From Owenia fusiformis (taxonomy: Eukaryota > Annelida > Polychaeta > Sabellida > Oweniidae), in contig CAIIXF020000009.1 in the NCBI GenBank assembly GCA_903813345.2, positions 3,472,001 through 3,536,000 of the forward strand: a stretch of DNA of 64,000 nucleotides, written 5' to 3'. Below are positions 11,601 to 21,979 of this stretch, piece after piece (the stretch's first letter is position 1; each line of letters begins with the position of its first letter). Below the pieces are notes generated by a model. It searched no databases. It was given only the letters and a program-made list of their open reading frames with translations, and was not told the DNA's origin. A program made the translations under genes and the position numbers.

Positions 11601-14600
11601 GTATACAGGTATTACATCAATCATTCTGGTATTTTGTAGACACGTTATTGAAAGATGACAGTGTACACCGTGTACTACCATTTTGAGGTCAGTTTGACTT
11701 TATAATTCCCAGCACTCAAAAATCTGTATTTCTCAAAGATATCCTCTCTAGAGGCATCACTGTAATCCAAAATTACAATTCCGCGGGTCAAGTCCGAAGT
11801 CTTTCGAAAAAAGTTGAATTTGTTGTGCCACGAATTTTCATTCGTTATTTATTCACAGTTAAATCCCACTTGGGTAGCAACACAATAGAATTTGCTGTGG
11901 GTTTTGTTTAAGAATGTATGGTTTTATCAAAAGGAAAATGCATTATTTTTCTATTGTTTTTAAAGAATGTACACTTGGCAAGCTATCAAAAACAAGTGAG
12001 ACATAAATGACCATTGACAGTTTTTGATAGTTTTCATTCCCTAAAAAACAATATATATATGTAAAAATACATGTACCCTTCTCTTGTTACTGTGTATTCT
12101 TTAGAATAAAACAATTTATCAATTTTTGTTGCTATCTACATCATTGATCTTATCTTACTTACAAATATTCTGCTGTATTCAAATTCAATGTTCTGGACTG
12201 GACAGTCACCTGTAGTGCACTGAAGCTAGACTAATTATAGCCCACTCAGTCACTTACATCAACTCACACTCATGAGGTCAATGCAACCAACTCTTTTTGT
12301 TGTTACAATTAATTGGCTATATAACAACAAATTTTAACCAATAAGAGCCAGGGTCATTGTTAGCCTGGTTGAAGTTTGCAAAATTCACAGTTTGAATAGT
12401 CAATACAAAAGAAATCACATTTTCCCGGATTAAAGACCTTTTAACTGTAATATAATAGACCATTTACCTGTAATAAGAATGTGTGTGATTTAAGTAAGAT
12501 AAAGCATTCGAATTCGATTTGATAAGAAATAATAACCTCAGGCCTTCGGCCTTCGGTGTATTATTTCTTATAAAATCTCATTCTTATGCTTTATCCAGTA
12601 CATAATCATATTTTCATCCCGCACTGAATGAATAACAAGGGCCGCGTTGTGCAAAGTGAATTAAATAAATAAAGTGCGCAGAAATCGATCTGACTTGGCC
12701 GCAGTGTGCATCACGCAGTGTGCAACACTCCCATGTTAAAACTCCATTGAATTTTAAATTCTGCGGTACATCCCCTTTCGCTTTCCGTACATTTTCACAA
12801 ATAATCATTTTACCATTATCTGAATTTTTGTGGATTGAACTGCAAAAATAGAGACAATTGAATAAATAGAAAAATGTTCCAATTTCTATTGGCCCATCCT
12901 GTACATTACTCGGAAACCGAACTGCAAAATAATACAGGGTGGTCAAAAAAGTGGGACAATTATTAAAATGTAAAACGTATGCAAATATATTACAAGAATA
13001 TTTGTGAAATCTGTGGAACTAACCTTCACATGTATTTCGAAATCGTTCTTACTAACCACTCCATTTTTGTCTTGATCTGAAAATAACCTAAACTGAAATC
13101 AAAATTACACAAAAAAACATAAAACGTCCAATAATTGTATATCCATTTGACTTAAGATTTACAAGAATAAGAATAAAATTATCAATGGCTTACCAAACCA
13201 GGTATAAAACTGATACTTGTTTTTCTTCTCCCAGATATCGGTGCGTTTAAATTCGGCTCTGGAAACTAATTGTTTGACTATCATTTCTCCAAAAGTATTC
13301 CCAATAGTTTCCATATCCCTAGATACAGTGAATCCAAGTATCATCTCCCTGAAAAGAGCTATGTCCAAAACCCGCTGTCCATTCTAAAAAGACAAATCAT
13401 GTCTGTATACGGTTGTCACATCTGGTAGCAATACATTGAAATTGTGAATGTTGAAATTGCAATATTAAGTGACAGGGTGGCACAAAAATGCAACGCGCAT
13501 AATAACGTATTTGCCTGTATGATAACTGATTGTTCTTTAGCACAGTGGAACTGATAAATTTAGACTCCATTGACCAACTCCACAATACGTTTTAGATGAC
13601 TTGCTCAACTAGATGCATTTCATTAGGGTTACAATATGTGCGCACACTCTTTTAAGTCAATGGTATGACTTCCGGATATGAAGGATCCGTAGCACACTAT
13701 AGCGCAGCAACATTTAAATCAATATTTATGAAGGTGTATATGTCTTGATTCTTTCAAAATACAATTTGCTGAGAAAACGTCAGGCTTTCTGGTCGAAAAC
13801 TGTCTTTCATCACAAGGGGCAAAACACGTAAATATTTTGATTCGAACCTTTATACATTTTATAATCACAGACCGTTATTCTAAGCATACGTACACAAATA
13901 TATTATCATAATGTAAAAAATATACTATTTTTTTACTGTAGATTTCGGTGTTTAACTAGTGTAATTACACAAGTGTGTTTTGTAGATTTTGTTTGATTTT
14001 TTCAAATATGAGCCAAGCCTATTCAACATAATTGTGTGGAATATTCAGGTTATTTATGATTGGGAACATATTCGATTTATTACCATTTAAAAAATTTAAA
14101 TACCAGAATTTTTCCATATAATCAAAATGAGGTCTAACAACAAATTATTGTTCATGTTTTATAAAACAAAATACAATAACAAATAGATAAGATCCATGTC
14201 TAATTAAATATTACAGAGGTATTGGAATGTTCATATATTCCAAGGCGCGTCTAATAATTAAATAGAATCATATGCAATCGAACGCCTTACAATGTTTCCT
14301 CGACATTACTTGCGGCTATCATCAAGTTTTCTGATTGTTGTATCTTCTTTGACGACCTTACCGCTGGATACAATCAAATTTAGGAAGATAATGATAACGA
14401 TTTTTCTCAATTATTCATGAATTCGACCAAGTCTTGATGGTTGTTTTATAAGCAACTGAGCTATATCTAACTACGAGAAATAGAAATTTAACCGTAGTAC
14501 CAATTAGTCAAGGAAGAGCAACATGCCCTCCTTTATTGATAATGTTTACCGCTGAATAAAAGTCCATACTTCAAAACGTATTGGGACCCATTTTATGAAA

Positions 14601-16539
14601 AACTAGCATAATTTAATCATTTGCCATTCTAATATAAATTAAAGTGATTCATTTGTAGCATTTATCTTATTAATACTTATTAATACGATTCGCGAATACT
14701 TGGCGATTATCTGTTTTCTACATTATTTTTGAGTTTTCTAGAGTAATAGTAACAAGGTAACGATCAATATTTTATGAAGTTCAATTTTATTGACATCAAG
14801 TTCCAATTATCATAACTTTGCCCCCCCCCCCCCCATACAATCAACTTGTTTTTACGCAAAAAGTGTTATATATGTGGCTGGAGCTAAAAATATAACGAGA
14901 CGCGAAAAAAATTGCAAAAAGGACTCTTGAGAAAACCCAAGGGGGAGGCGGATTGACCACCCCCGCAGACATTAGGGTTCATTTTATGTGCAAAATAATT
15001 AGTCAAGGGTCAGAAGGACAAATGTTTTGTATAACATTATGTGAGTGGGTTGCTTATAAGTGTCACGCTATATTTCAAGAGTATACTTTAATCATGACAT
15101 GATGTTACCATAATGATTTTCCTATATGCAGACTCTACGAAGCATAGAAAAGTGTTGGAGATGTGTCTTGATTCGTAGTAAAATCCAACAAATTCAACTT
15201 CGTCAATCAAACCATCTCCTAGAATATCAATTCATTAAACGTAATTTAATGTAATGCGAATCGATGCAATTAATGCTAGTTACTTTATGATAAAATATAT
15301 TTTAATGTATGCGTAAATTATCATACCATTTTTGTCAATTATGTGAAAAGTTATGTCAATATACTCGCGGAACCACAACGGTATGTCATTTTTCTTCTCG
15401 TAATTTGCAGCAAAGTCCGCCCAGAAGTTGCACCATTCAACTAAGCTGATCTGTGAAGTAAAAGTTTAGTGTGACACGTTTCCCACGTCAACAGTGACTG
15501 ACACATGTAACATAATATGGAGTGTCGAAAATATATATGGACCGTTATTACGTTGTCATTATTTGTTTATCTATTTCTACTTTCTTGCCAATGCAGGGAA
15601 TCGATTGCATCGCTTTATCAACACAATCTATTATCCATGAGTACACTAATGCTTTTATTGATCTCTTAACTCTACATGATCATAGCATGCTTGAAATATT
15701 GACAATATTGTTGAGTTTGTGTTATGATTAGCGTGGATTTCAATTACTCGCCTGGTTGTTTTTATCCGCATCACTCGTTAGATTTTCCCATAAGTTACTT
15801 TTCATGACGTTGGCTCTCTTCCACATTGGGCTGCCATCTTTCCAGTCTCTTCTTAGTACCAGGTCCTAGGATGACTGATCGTGTCAATATCATGGCATGT
15901 CAATATCATGTCTTCTTATCTGACAAGCTGCCTTGTGTTCGGTTGGTTCTTTACTAGTAAAGTCTTTATTGAAACATTCACTCAATGGTTCAGAAGTTGA
16001 AAACAGTCTCATCTTATTTAACGGAAACAAAACATGTAATAATATAATGGTTTTGCAAAAGATTGTAAAAAGTAAGCAAGTATACCTGGAAAGCCAAATC
16101 AAAATCCTTTTTTCCAACGACTTCATTTAGATTCCTATCTAAAAATCAATAAAAATCATGTAAACGCATTAAAGGTTCCGGTTGATGATTTTGAAAAAGA
16201 ATTTGGTCAAGTTGAAGCAAGTTGAAAAAATACCTTGTTGAGCTTTTTTACCTTGAGAAAGCCATTAAAGGTCAAATCTCAAATCTGAATTCAGATTTGA
16301 ACTTCCGAGAACTTGCAGAACTTGTCAGTGAAAACAGTATTTGTTAATTTATTGGAGTTTTTTCGAATTTGGTACAGTAGTCGGACCCAAACGACCAACA
16401 ACCACCCGCCGTCACAAAAAACGAGACCATAATATGTCACCACTTTTGGTCGTGAAATAATATACTCACCAAACAACATGTAAAATTGATTCTTTATTTT
16501 TGCCATCCAAAAGGAATCAAGTTTGAAGTTCTTCGCCAT
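5515..16539 (-). CDS. Gene A: two-lobed calexcitin/SCP-like EF-hand protein, 3' part outside window
   Basis: A spliced minus-strand gene. Exons 1-8 lie at 16470-16539, 16086-16138, 15752-15865, 15327-15450, 15109-15218, 13194-13383, 13024-13076 and 5515-5634. All junctions keep frame (70, 53, 114, 124, 110, 190, 53 and 120 nt). Lobe 1 has EF loops DRNLNEVVGKKD, DADKNNQISLVE and DKNGDGLIDEVE plus a degenerate fourth site in exon 6. Lobe 2 starts within exon 6 and has loop DQDKNGVVSKND. The order of EF1, EF2 with a following W, EF3, then an NG..F..SRD..GNTFG tail resembles calexcitin and sarcoplasmic calcium-binding proteins, which bind Ca2+ in the cytosol. The family call rests on motif resemblance only. 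Exons 9-11 would lie left of base 1. Intron 7 holds nested transposons. Confidence 0.72.
5843..9195. mobile_element. 3.35-kb DNA element with CGTCCCATTAT ends and AAAT duplication
   Basis: Terminal inverted repeat CGTCCCATTATTTCCACATT at 5843, with one difference at the inverted end (9195). It is flanked by AAAT at 5839-5842 and 9196-9199. Unit 2 has the uninterrupted site near 31,883 and again in the second 4.44-kb copy. The interior includes a nested element (6126-7761) and further copies of the terminal motif near 5980 and 6090. No transposase frame was found. Confidence 0.75.
6126..7761. mobile_element. 1.64-kb Harbinger-like element, GC-rich ends, TTA duplication
   Basis: Ends TGCCTGGGTCACATAG (6126) and the inverted TGCCTTGGTCACATAG (7761), flanked by TTA at 6123-6125 and 7762-7764. 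A 3-bp TWA duplication is typical of the PIF/Harbinger superfamily. About 270-300 bp at each end is dense in CGGGCGCC and ATCGGCCGAT words, much richer in GC than the surroundings. Minus-strand frames at 6605-6907 and 6876-7190 fill the middle. They show no transposase motif I recognise and may be remnants. Confidence 0.65.
10491..11564. mobile_element. hAT-like non-autonomous element
   Basis: Ends CCAGGCCCGTAGC (10491) and inverted CCAGGGCCGTAGCC (11564), with poly-G next to the termini. The flanking 8-mers TATGTATT and AATGCATT match at six positions. CAGG(G)CCGTAGC ends with G tracts are common in hAT MITEs. It sits inside a larger inverted repeat (CCATTTCTTCTGGGAGAA at about 10452 and inverted near 11600). 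Confidence 0.55.
12498..12596. mobile_element. ~100-bp hairpin MITE-like element
   Basis: Arms of about 40 bp (GATAAAGCATTCGAATTCG and inverted GGATAAAGCATAAGAATGAG) around a CAGGCCTTCGGCCTTCGG centre. Present only in unit 1. Confidence 0.5.
13024..13076 (-). CDS. Gene A exon 7 (EF loop 1 of lobe 2)
   Basis: 53 nt after acceptor TTTTCAG. With the last base of exon 6 it gives loop DQDKNGVVSKND (D, D, N, G, V, D at 1, 3, 5, 6, 8, 12), then FEIHVK and donor GTTAGT. Length and phases equal exon 2. Confidence 0.75.
13194..13383 (-). CDS. Gene A exon 6 (end of lobe 1, start of lobe 2)
   Basis: 190 nt between acceptor TTTTTAG and donor GTAAGC. The first half, NGQRVLDIALF to GNTFG, resembles the C-terminal part of calexcitin (GG..., GNHLFG). 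The second half, FKRTDIWEKKNKYQFYTWF, resembles exon 1 (LDSFWMAKIKNQFYMLF). One exon therefore closes one SCP-like lobe and opens the next, which is the main evidence for a fused two-lobe protein. Confidence 0.78.
13657..14690. mobile_element. Truncated copy of the TAGTCCATGGTATGA element
   Basis: Matches the inverted strand of 24,970-25,937. One end (ATGGTATGACTTCCGGATATG) is at about 13,665 and the other is missing. The counterpart at about 50,972 in unit 2 has lost the part equal to 14,414-14,930. Confidence 0.6.
14821..14833 (+). repeat. Poly-C tract
   Basis: About 13-14 C in a row in intron sequence. Similar G or C tracts recur at 11,418, 33,604, 38,045, 39,550, 40,690, 42,150, 42,738, 42,764 and 49,326, mostly next to transposon ends. 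Confidence 0.8.
15109..15218 (-). CDS. Gene A exon 5 (EF loop 3)
   Basis: 110 nt after acceptor TATTCTAG. It joins exon 4 to give DKNGDGLIDEVE, the most canonical EF-hand of the protein (D, N, D, G, I, E at 1, 3, 5, 6, 8, 12). It then runs FVGFYYESRH to KIIM and donor GTAACA, ending in phase 0. Confidence 0.75.
15327..15450 (-). CDS. Gene A exon 4 (end of EF loop 2, start of loop 3)
   Basis: 124 nt after acceptor TTCACAG. It gives ISLVEWCNFWADFAANYEKK, which completes the DADKNNQISLVE loop, then PLWFREYIDITFHIIDKN plus one base before donor GTATGA. The W-x6-W spacing after loop 2 and the PxW before the next helix are seen in calexcitin. Confidence 0.78.
15752..15865 (-). CDS. Gene A exon 3 (linker helix and start of EF loop 2)
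   Basis: 114 nt, phase 0 at both ends. It encodes DLVLRRDWKDGSPMW and onward to DADKNNQ. The acceptor is ATCCTAG. The donor reads CAG|GCGAGT, a GC-AG type, and is identical in gene B. SPMW and the following NLW match the equivalent exon 8 of lobe 2 (SPMW, NMW). Confidence 0.75.
16086..16138 (-). CDS. Gene A exon 2 (EF loop 1 of lobe 1)
   Basis: 53 nt between acceptor TTTTTAG and donor GTATAC. It completes loop DRNLNEVVGKKD followed by FDLAFQ. Ligand positions 1, 3, 5 and 12 are D, N, N and D, and the position 6 glycine is replaced by E. Same length as exon 7, which encodes the equivalent part of lobe 2. Confidence 0.75.
16470..16539 (-). CDS. Gene A exon 1 (start codon)
   Basis: ATG at 16539 begins MAKNFKLDSFWMAKIKNQF and runs 23 codons plus one base to donor GTGAGT at 16469. 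The helix with W, F and Y spacing matches the first EF helix of SCP/calexcitin proteins, and no upstream in-phase methionine is needed. The loop begins across the splice: G joins AT of exon 2 to give the first Asp. An AT-rich ATATAT tract lies about 30 bp upstream of the ATG. A transposon end sits about 235 bp upstream. Confidence 0.75.
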
Positions 16540-16772
16540 GTTGAAAAGTATGTGCAGCTAAGAGGAATATATGGGCGTAATGCTCTCATGATTATTTTGA
16601 ATCGGTAATGATAATGTCTAGAGTAAAATTTGCGTTTAGTTTCATATATGCAGGAAGGTCAAAATAACATTCCTATATTCTATATTTCATTCACTATATT
16701 TTTAATGATTTAAAAATAGGTTAGTTTGGCATATTTCAATTAAAAGATGACGACATACAATAATTGTATAGG

Positions 16773-17005
16773 CCCCCTATCACACCAAACTAGTTCTTAC
16801 CCGTTCTTTCCTACGAAAACGTCGTAAAACGGGCTCAATCTGGCTGTGGTCGGGAAATATGTCTAAAATAATTAGCTACTTCGTTCATAAACAGTCTTCA
16901 ATACGTCAATCTCATTCGCAGTTCGTTCAGGTCGCACCACGTTGGTGTGCAACGTCGTATAACGCTTCCCTTAGTCTAGAAGGTCATCATGACCTGATTT
17001 TTTAA
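16773..17005 (+). mobile_element. Truncated CCCCTATCACACC element upstream of gene A
   Basis: Left terminus CCCCCTATCACACCAAACTA, then the family body up to the GACCTGATT word, where it stops. It lies about 235 bp upstream of the gene A start codon and is repeated at 53,590 ahead of gene B. Confidence 0.7.
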
Positions 17006-17144
17006 GGTTAGGTTTTATTTATTTGCAATGAGATTTACACTAGTTAAAATACTAGGAAGGCCTAGGTAAAACATTACATTATTGGCCTCCCTTATAAAAA
17101 ATTGCAAATCAACATATATTTACATCGGTTCTCAAAGTTTTCTA

Positions 17145-17246
17145 GACATTTCACCCCCTGGACGTTTCACCCCTTAGACGTTTCACCCCCTGGACATTTC
17201 ACCCCTTAGACATTTCACCCCCTGGGCATTTCTACCCCTGGACGTT
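17145..17246 (+). repeat. Minisatellite, unit about 16-17 bp
   Basis: Repeats of GACATTTCACCCCCTG and GACGTTTCACCCCTTA. It ends abruptly at the broken 5' end of the LINE. The array in unit 2 (53,955-54,236) is longer. Confidence 0.85.
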
Positions 17247-19655
17247 TCATCAACACACACATCCCCCACAAATGGCTTAACAGTAAGAACAAGTTGCCTT
17301 GGGTCTCCGACAACATCAGAAGACTCATGAAGAGACGTGACAGATACTTTCACAAGCGGTTTAAGTCCACGTCAAACTTAAGTCACTATAAGTCCCTTAA
17401 AGCCGCTGTCCAGAAGCAAACAAGAGCAGCCTACTGAACCTACATCGAGAATGTCATCTCTGAGCCATCACCTGAATCAACATCTCCAGGTGCTCGAATG
17501 ACTAAACCTAAAGCCCGGTATACACCAATGGGGCAAGTTGGGACCTCCATAGACTTAACATTGCGTGGGACCTCGTGGGACCTTTTGGGATTTTGCCCCA
17601 TGAAGTCCGTGGAACTCCATGGGACTCCGTGGGATTTTGCCCCATCTTGCCCCATCGAGTCCCACGAGGTCCCATGAGGTCCCATGAAGTCCCACGTGGG
17701 ACTCGGTGGGACTCGATGGGGCAAGATCGGGCAAAATCCCACGAAGTCCCATGGAGTCCCATCGAGAATGAACATGTTCATTCTTACCATGGGGCATCGT
17801 GGGATTTTCGATCATATGACGTGTTGTGTGAAGCCCGACATACACCAATGGGGCACGGTGGATTTGATGGGACTCCATGGGGCTTGATGGGACTCCATGG
17901 GGCACGATGGGGCAAAGTCATCATGGTCCCATGGGACTTCGTGGGATTCGATGGGGCAAATTGGGATTCGATGGGGCAAGATGGGACTCGATGGGGCAAG
18001 TCGGATTTTGCCCCATTGGTGTATACCGGGCTTAAGAGGCTATTCTCGTACATCAAAAGTCTGAGGAAAACAGCTGACTCTGTGGCTCCTTTAAAAAAGG
18101 ATGGAGTATGACCTGCGATAACATCGGCAAGGCCAATATACTCAATGAGCAGTTTCAGTCTGTTTTCTCAAAGGACCCTAACACCCCCTTGCCAGACAAA
18201 GGACATAGCCCTCACCCAACCATGCCGGACATCAAAATATCCCAAGAAGGTGTCGGAGGATGCTTGAAGGCCTGAACCCCAACAAGGCTAGTGGCCCAGA
18301 CTCAATACCATCTCGAGTCTTGAAGGAGCTGGCAACTGACATCGCCATGCCGCTTACACTAATCTTCCAGCGGTCTTTAGATCAAGGCAAAATACCAGCT
18401 GACTGGAAGAAAGCCACAATATGCCCCGTGTACAAGAAGGGTGAACGATACAAGGCCTCCAACTACAGACCAGTGTCCCTTACCTGCATATGTTGCAAGC
18501 TTGCTGAACATCTTCTAGTTAGCAACATGATGCAGTTTCTTGAGACCAATGGGATCCTGTATGACTTGCAACATGGTTTCAGGAGTATGAGGTCATGTGA
18601 AACACAACTTGTCATCTTTTTCCACGACCTTGTACTGGCGAATGACACAAATCACCAGATAGACGTCATAGTGATGGATTTTGCAAAGGCATTCGACAAG
18701 GTATCACATCGCCACCTGCTTTACAAACTCCAATACTACGGTATCAGAGGCAGTAGTAGCCTGGGAAAATCAATGGCTGATGCAATTCCACCCAGACAAG
18801 TGTACTGTGCTGTCGGCAACTGGAAGACGGACACCCGCTGTCTCCATCTACAATATGCAGGGACATGCCCTTAAACAGGTACCGTCGGCAGAATATCTAG
18901 GTGTTACAGTGCAGGCAGATCTCAAGTGGAACCAGCATATTGCTAAATCCATAACCAAGAGTAATCAGCTCCTTGGCATGCTGCGACGTCATCTATGGAA
19001 AGCTCCTCAACATACTAAAAGACTGCATATTTTACCCTGATTAGACCAAGGCTTGAGTATGCAGGCTGTGTTTGGGACCCTTACACATCAACCCAAAAAC
19101 AAGCTCTTGAGATGACCCAGCGAAGAGCAGAACGGTATGTCATGAATGACTTCAACCGTGTAAGCTCTGTCGGTGCTATGCTGTCCAAGCTACAATGGGA
19201 GTCTCTGGAGCAGAGAAGACAACAACAACGGCTCACCATGCTCTTTAAAATCAACAATAGCCTAGTTGGAATTCCCAAGGACCAATATCTTGAACCCCCT
19301 CCCACAATAGACCCAGACGATTACAAGTAACTAACAGCCAGGCCTTTGTCCGCCGCAGATACAACAAAGATGTCACTTTGCAGTCTTTCTTCCCAAATAC
19401 AATCAGGGAATGGAACTCACTTCCAGAATCAATAGTGACAGCGGGAACATTCGAAGGCTTTAAAACCACGCTTGGTTCTTACTACCAAAACCCCATTCCT
19501 TAACTCTTACTGTTGTGTAACTGTTTTTAAACCGTTTTTAACTTTACCTTTTACTCTAACACTGTTTTTATCTTTTACTATGCATACTTACCCGCGATGT
19601 AGTAATCAGTAAATGATTGAATCGTGTATTATTATGATGATGATGATGATGAAAC
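17247..19655 (+). pseudogene. 5'-truncated, broken CR1/L2/Jockey-type LINE ORF2
   Basis: The reading frame shows the endonuclease-RT linker (LPWVSDNIRRLMKRRDRY, 17290 onward) with a stop replacing a tryptophan in AAY*TYIENV. A 521-bp MITE interrupts it, then SYIKSLRK, RT block GLNPNKASGPDSIP, SNYRPVSLTCICCKLAEHLL, HGFRSMRSCETQL and motif A DFAKAFDKVSH. It then jumps directly to WLMQFHPDKC and AEYLGVTVQADLKWN, so motifs B and C (PQGS, xADD) are missing. The C-terminus FFPNTIREWNSLPE ends near 19,503. The 3' tail is a TGATGA repeat (19,633-19,651). Frameshifts are present, so it is dead. Confidence 0.9.
17512..18032. mobile_element. 521-bp MITE inside the LINE, TAA duplication
   Basis: Perfect 25-bp terminal inverted repeats beginning AGCCCGGTATACACCAATGG, flanked by TAA at 17509-17511 and 18033-18035. 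Removing the element and one TAA restores the LINE frame (KPK-RLFSYIK). A 3-bp TWA duplication suggests PIF/Harbinger-type mobilisation. The body is made of short G-rich words (GTGGGACTC, CATGGGGCAAGATGGG) on one strand or the other. A second, imperfect terminus-like motif lies at about 17,833. The open frames on both strands are by-products of this low-complexity make-up. Confidence 0.85.
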
Positions 19656-19659
19656 GGTC

Positions 19660-21979
19660 CTCATAATGAAATAATAATTTGTTCCATGTTGAGATTTTCC
19701 TAATCTGTCAATCATCGCGCACTTTGATGCTCCATTTTATCGAGGGGTAGTGTTTCACATTTTCTGTGATTTTTCAGAGTGGTCAAAAATAATATTGAAA
19801 GTGGGGCAAAACGGCCCGTGTGTGATGCAAAACAGCCCACCATTAAAGCTTGGGTTTTAAAACAAAGTTTAATTAAATACATTTATCTTAAACGTTTAGA
19901 GATTAGACAGATAAATTATTCTTAGCCGTAACCATAATAGTCATATATGTCATAATTTGGGCCTGCTTTTGCATTATTTTGCAGTTTGTTCAGGTTATTT
20001 AAGAAACAATAATTGTCACTGCAATCGAACAGCTTGTGTTATTCATATTGTATTATTGTATTTTGGAGTGAATCCAACATGCTGGACAGCTCATGTTACA
20101 ATTGTAATTTGTAATTTTGATTTCACTGTACATATTATCTGATTGGTCAAGTATTGAACGTAATGCTCAACTCAGGTATTTCCATTCAAGTATAAATGTT
20201 ATTGAAAGCTCTTGTTCCACATCATTTCAACAACTGGTGATCGTAGTTTGAAAAGGGTCTAAACAAACCCGAACACAGCAGCCCTGTGGGGTACTTATGT
20301 GTTGAATACTAGATGCTAGTTCCTAGTTCCTAGTGTGCTTATACAGAGACTGAATGAGTGGCGTTCATGCTTTTGATATCTAGTGACGTTCTTAGTGTGA
20401 CCTAGAAGATATTTATCTGAGACAATGCCGTTATTCAGCAATGTATATTATTCAGCAAAATGGGACAACGCCGTTATTCAGCAATGTGTATTATTCAGCG
20501 AAGTGGGACTCTCACAGTACATGCAGTGACAACATGCCATCAACATAGAGTGGTGATGTTATAGTGGCACTCAGTATTCTATATGACACTGGTATTTCGA
20601 TAGAGTAAAATATGTACAATTAAGGTTTTAAACCTAAAATAGAGACTCTTATCCATGAGTGGATTAAACTCATATCACGAGTAAATCATAGGATGTTCTT
20701 TTTATTCCATAGTTAAAGTCATCATCAGAATCATCGGAAATTAAGTGATTTAATTGGAATTTTCTAAACGATCCGGCGATGTTGAAGCCTCGTTTTGAGT
20801 CTGAAGTAGCAAAAATCCATAAACCATCGCATACGGAGCCGTATGTCATGGCTAAAAAACCGTATGCTATGGTTAAATGAAAATTTGTCAAAAATATCAT
20901 ATTTTACCACTGATTGCAAAAATACCGTTTTTATTTTCACATGTTATCCTATGAATATCATGCTTACTATGGAATAAATAGTGGTATTCACTGAAAATGA
21001 CATCACATCACTTAATTCCCGGGAATTTATGAAAGACGGTGAAGTTGTATCACAAAGTCCCCCAAGAAAAGGTTCAATATTGTATAACAAACGCGGGATA
21101 AAGATTTTACAAAGGTATTCAAAATGTCAACTAGTGAAAGCACGACGAGTTTGACTTTAACATTGAAGATCCGAATCTAATTTTTATATATTATGGTGTG
21201 ACAAAGATCGTGATTTATAATACAATATTGGCAAACGTTTGGAAATACGTTGAAACTAAACGTCATATCATAACAATATTGTGTGCTTCTAAGTTTAATA
21301 TTTTTTGCTACTTTAATGAGGAAATAAAGCCCTTCGTGCTGCGATGAATACACCTTCTGAAATATATACAGATATTCAACTCCACAGAATTCAATATTTG
21401 TATAGTATTATTTGAATTAGGTTATTGTACGGTAGAGAAATGAAAATGTTGGTGATCAAACCTAGGCTGAAAACAATCGATGTTATATTTTATTGTATTA
21501 TATGAATTCTTGTACGGTAGAGAAATGAAAATGTTGGTGACCAAACTTAGGCTGAAAATGATGAGTGAAAAATAACAAGAGTTGTGTTATTTTCCACATT
21601 ATTGCGTCTCGATTCCCTTACCACTTCAGAGGTTACTGACATATTACATAATGTAGAAAAGTGTGTCAGATGGGGTACTAAACAATGGATTTTGAGTGCT
21701 GGATTGGATTAGTATTTTTATTATCCTGATTACAACTCCAAAGAAATATATCTTATATTTAACGAAAATACTGTATTTATAATGTGAATAAAGTCTTGCT
21801 CAAAGATATGTCGTCAACTATTTGCATACCTTACTACATTTGGTATTTTTATTTCAAATGTGTAAATGCGTCTAGTCCCCTTACAATGAGCTTAAAATAT
21901 CACAAAACCCTATAATTTGTTCAAGATTTTCAATATTACACTTTCTAATGAAGGGAAGGCATTTTCTATTTATCCATAA
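19660..21979. other. Non-coding region shared by both units
   Basis: Matches about 55,670-57,590. Unit 1 has an extra 390 bp (about 20,978-21,370). Contains short repeats such as TTATTCAGCAATGTRTATTATTCAG (near 20,430) and duplicated TGTACGGTAGAGAAATGAAA words (near 21,427 and 21,515). No exon was recognised. Confidence 0.6.
21848..21853 (-). terminator. Candidate poly(A) signal of gene B
   Basis: AATAAA on the minus strand, about 130 bp after the probable stop codon. The same hexamer is kept at 57,459-57,464 after gene C. Confidence 0.35.

Larger units (their letters stand above)
9196..13023. other. Intron 7 of gene A, remaining part
   Basis: 9420-9960 is shared with 31,890-32,170 and 49,765-50,010 in unit 2. 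About 10,160-12,785 has no counterpart in unit 2 and holds a hAT-like element and a hairpin element. I see no exon here. Confidence 0.6.

Noticed and set aside
12614-12946. 110-codon minus-strand frame
   Set aside because: Only part of it is shared with unit 2, where the frame is not kept. No domain is recognisable. It probably belongs to a dispersed repeat ending CAGGGTGGTCAAAAAAGTG.
17440-18111. Overlapping frames of up to 178 codons on both strands
   Set aside because: They come from G-rich repeated words of the 521-bp MITE. Frames on opposite strands are equally open and no domain or splice context is visible.
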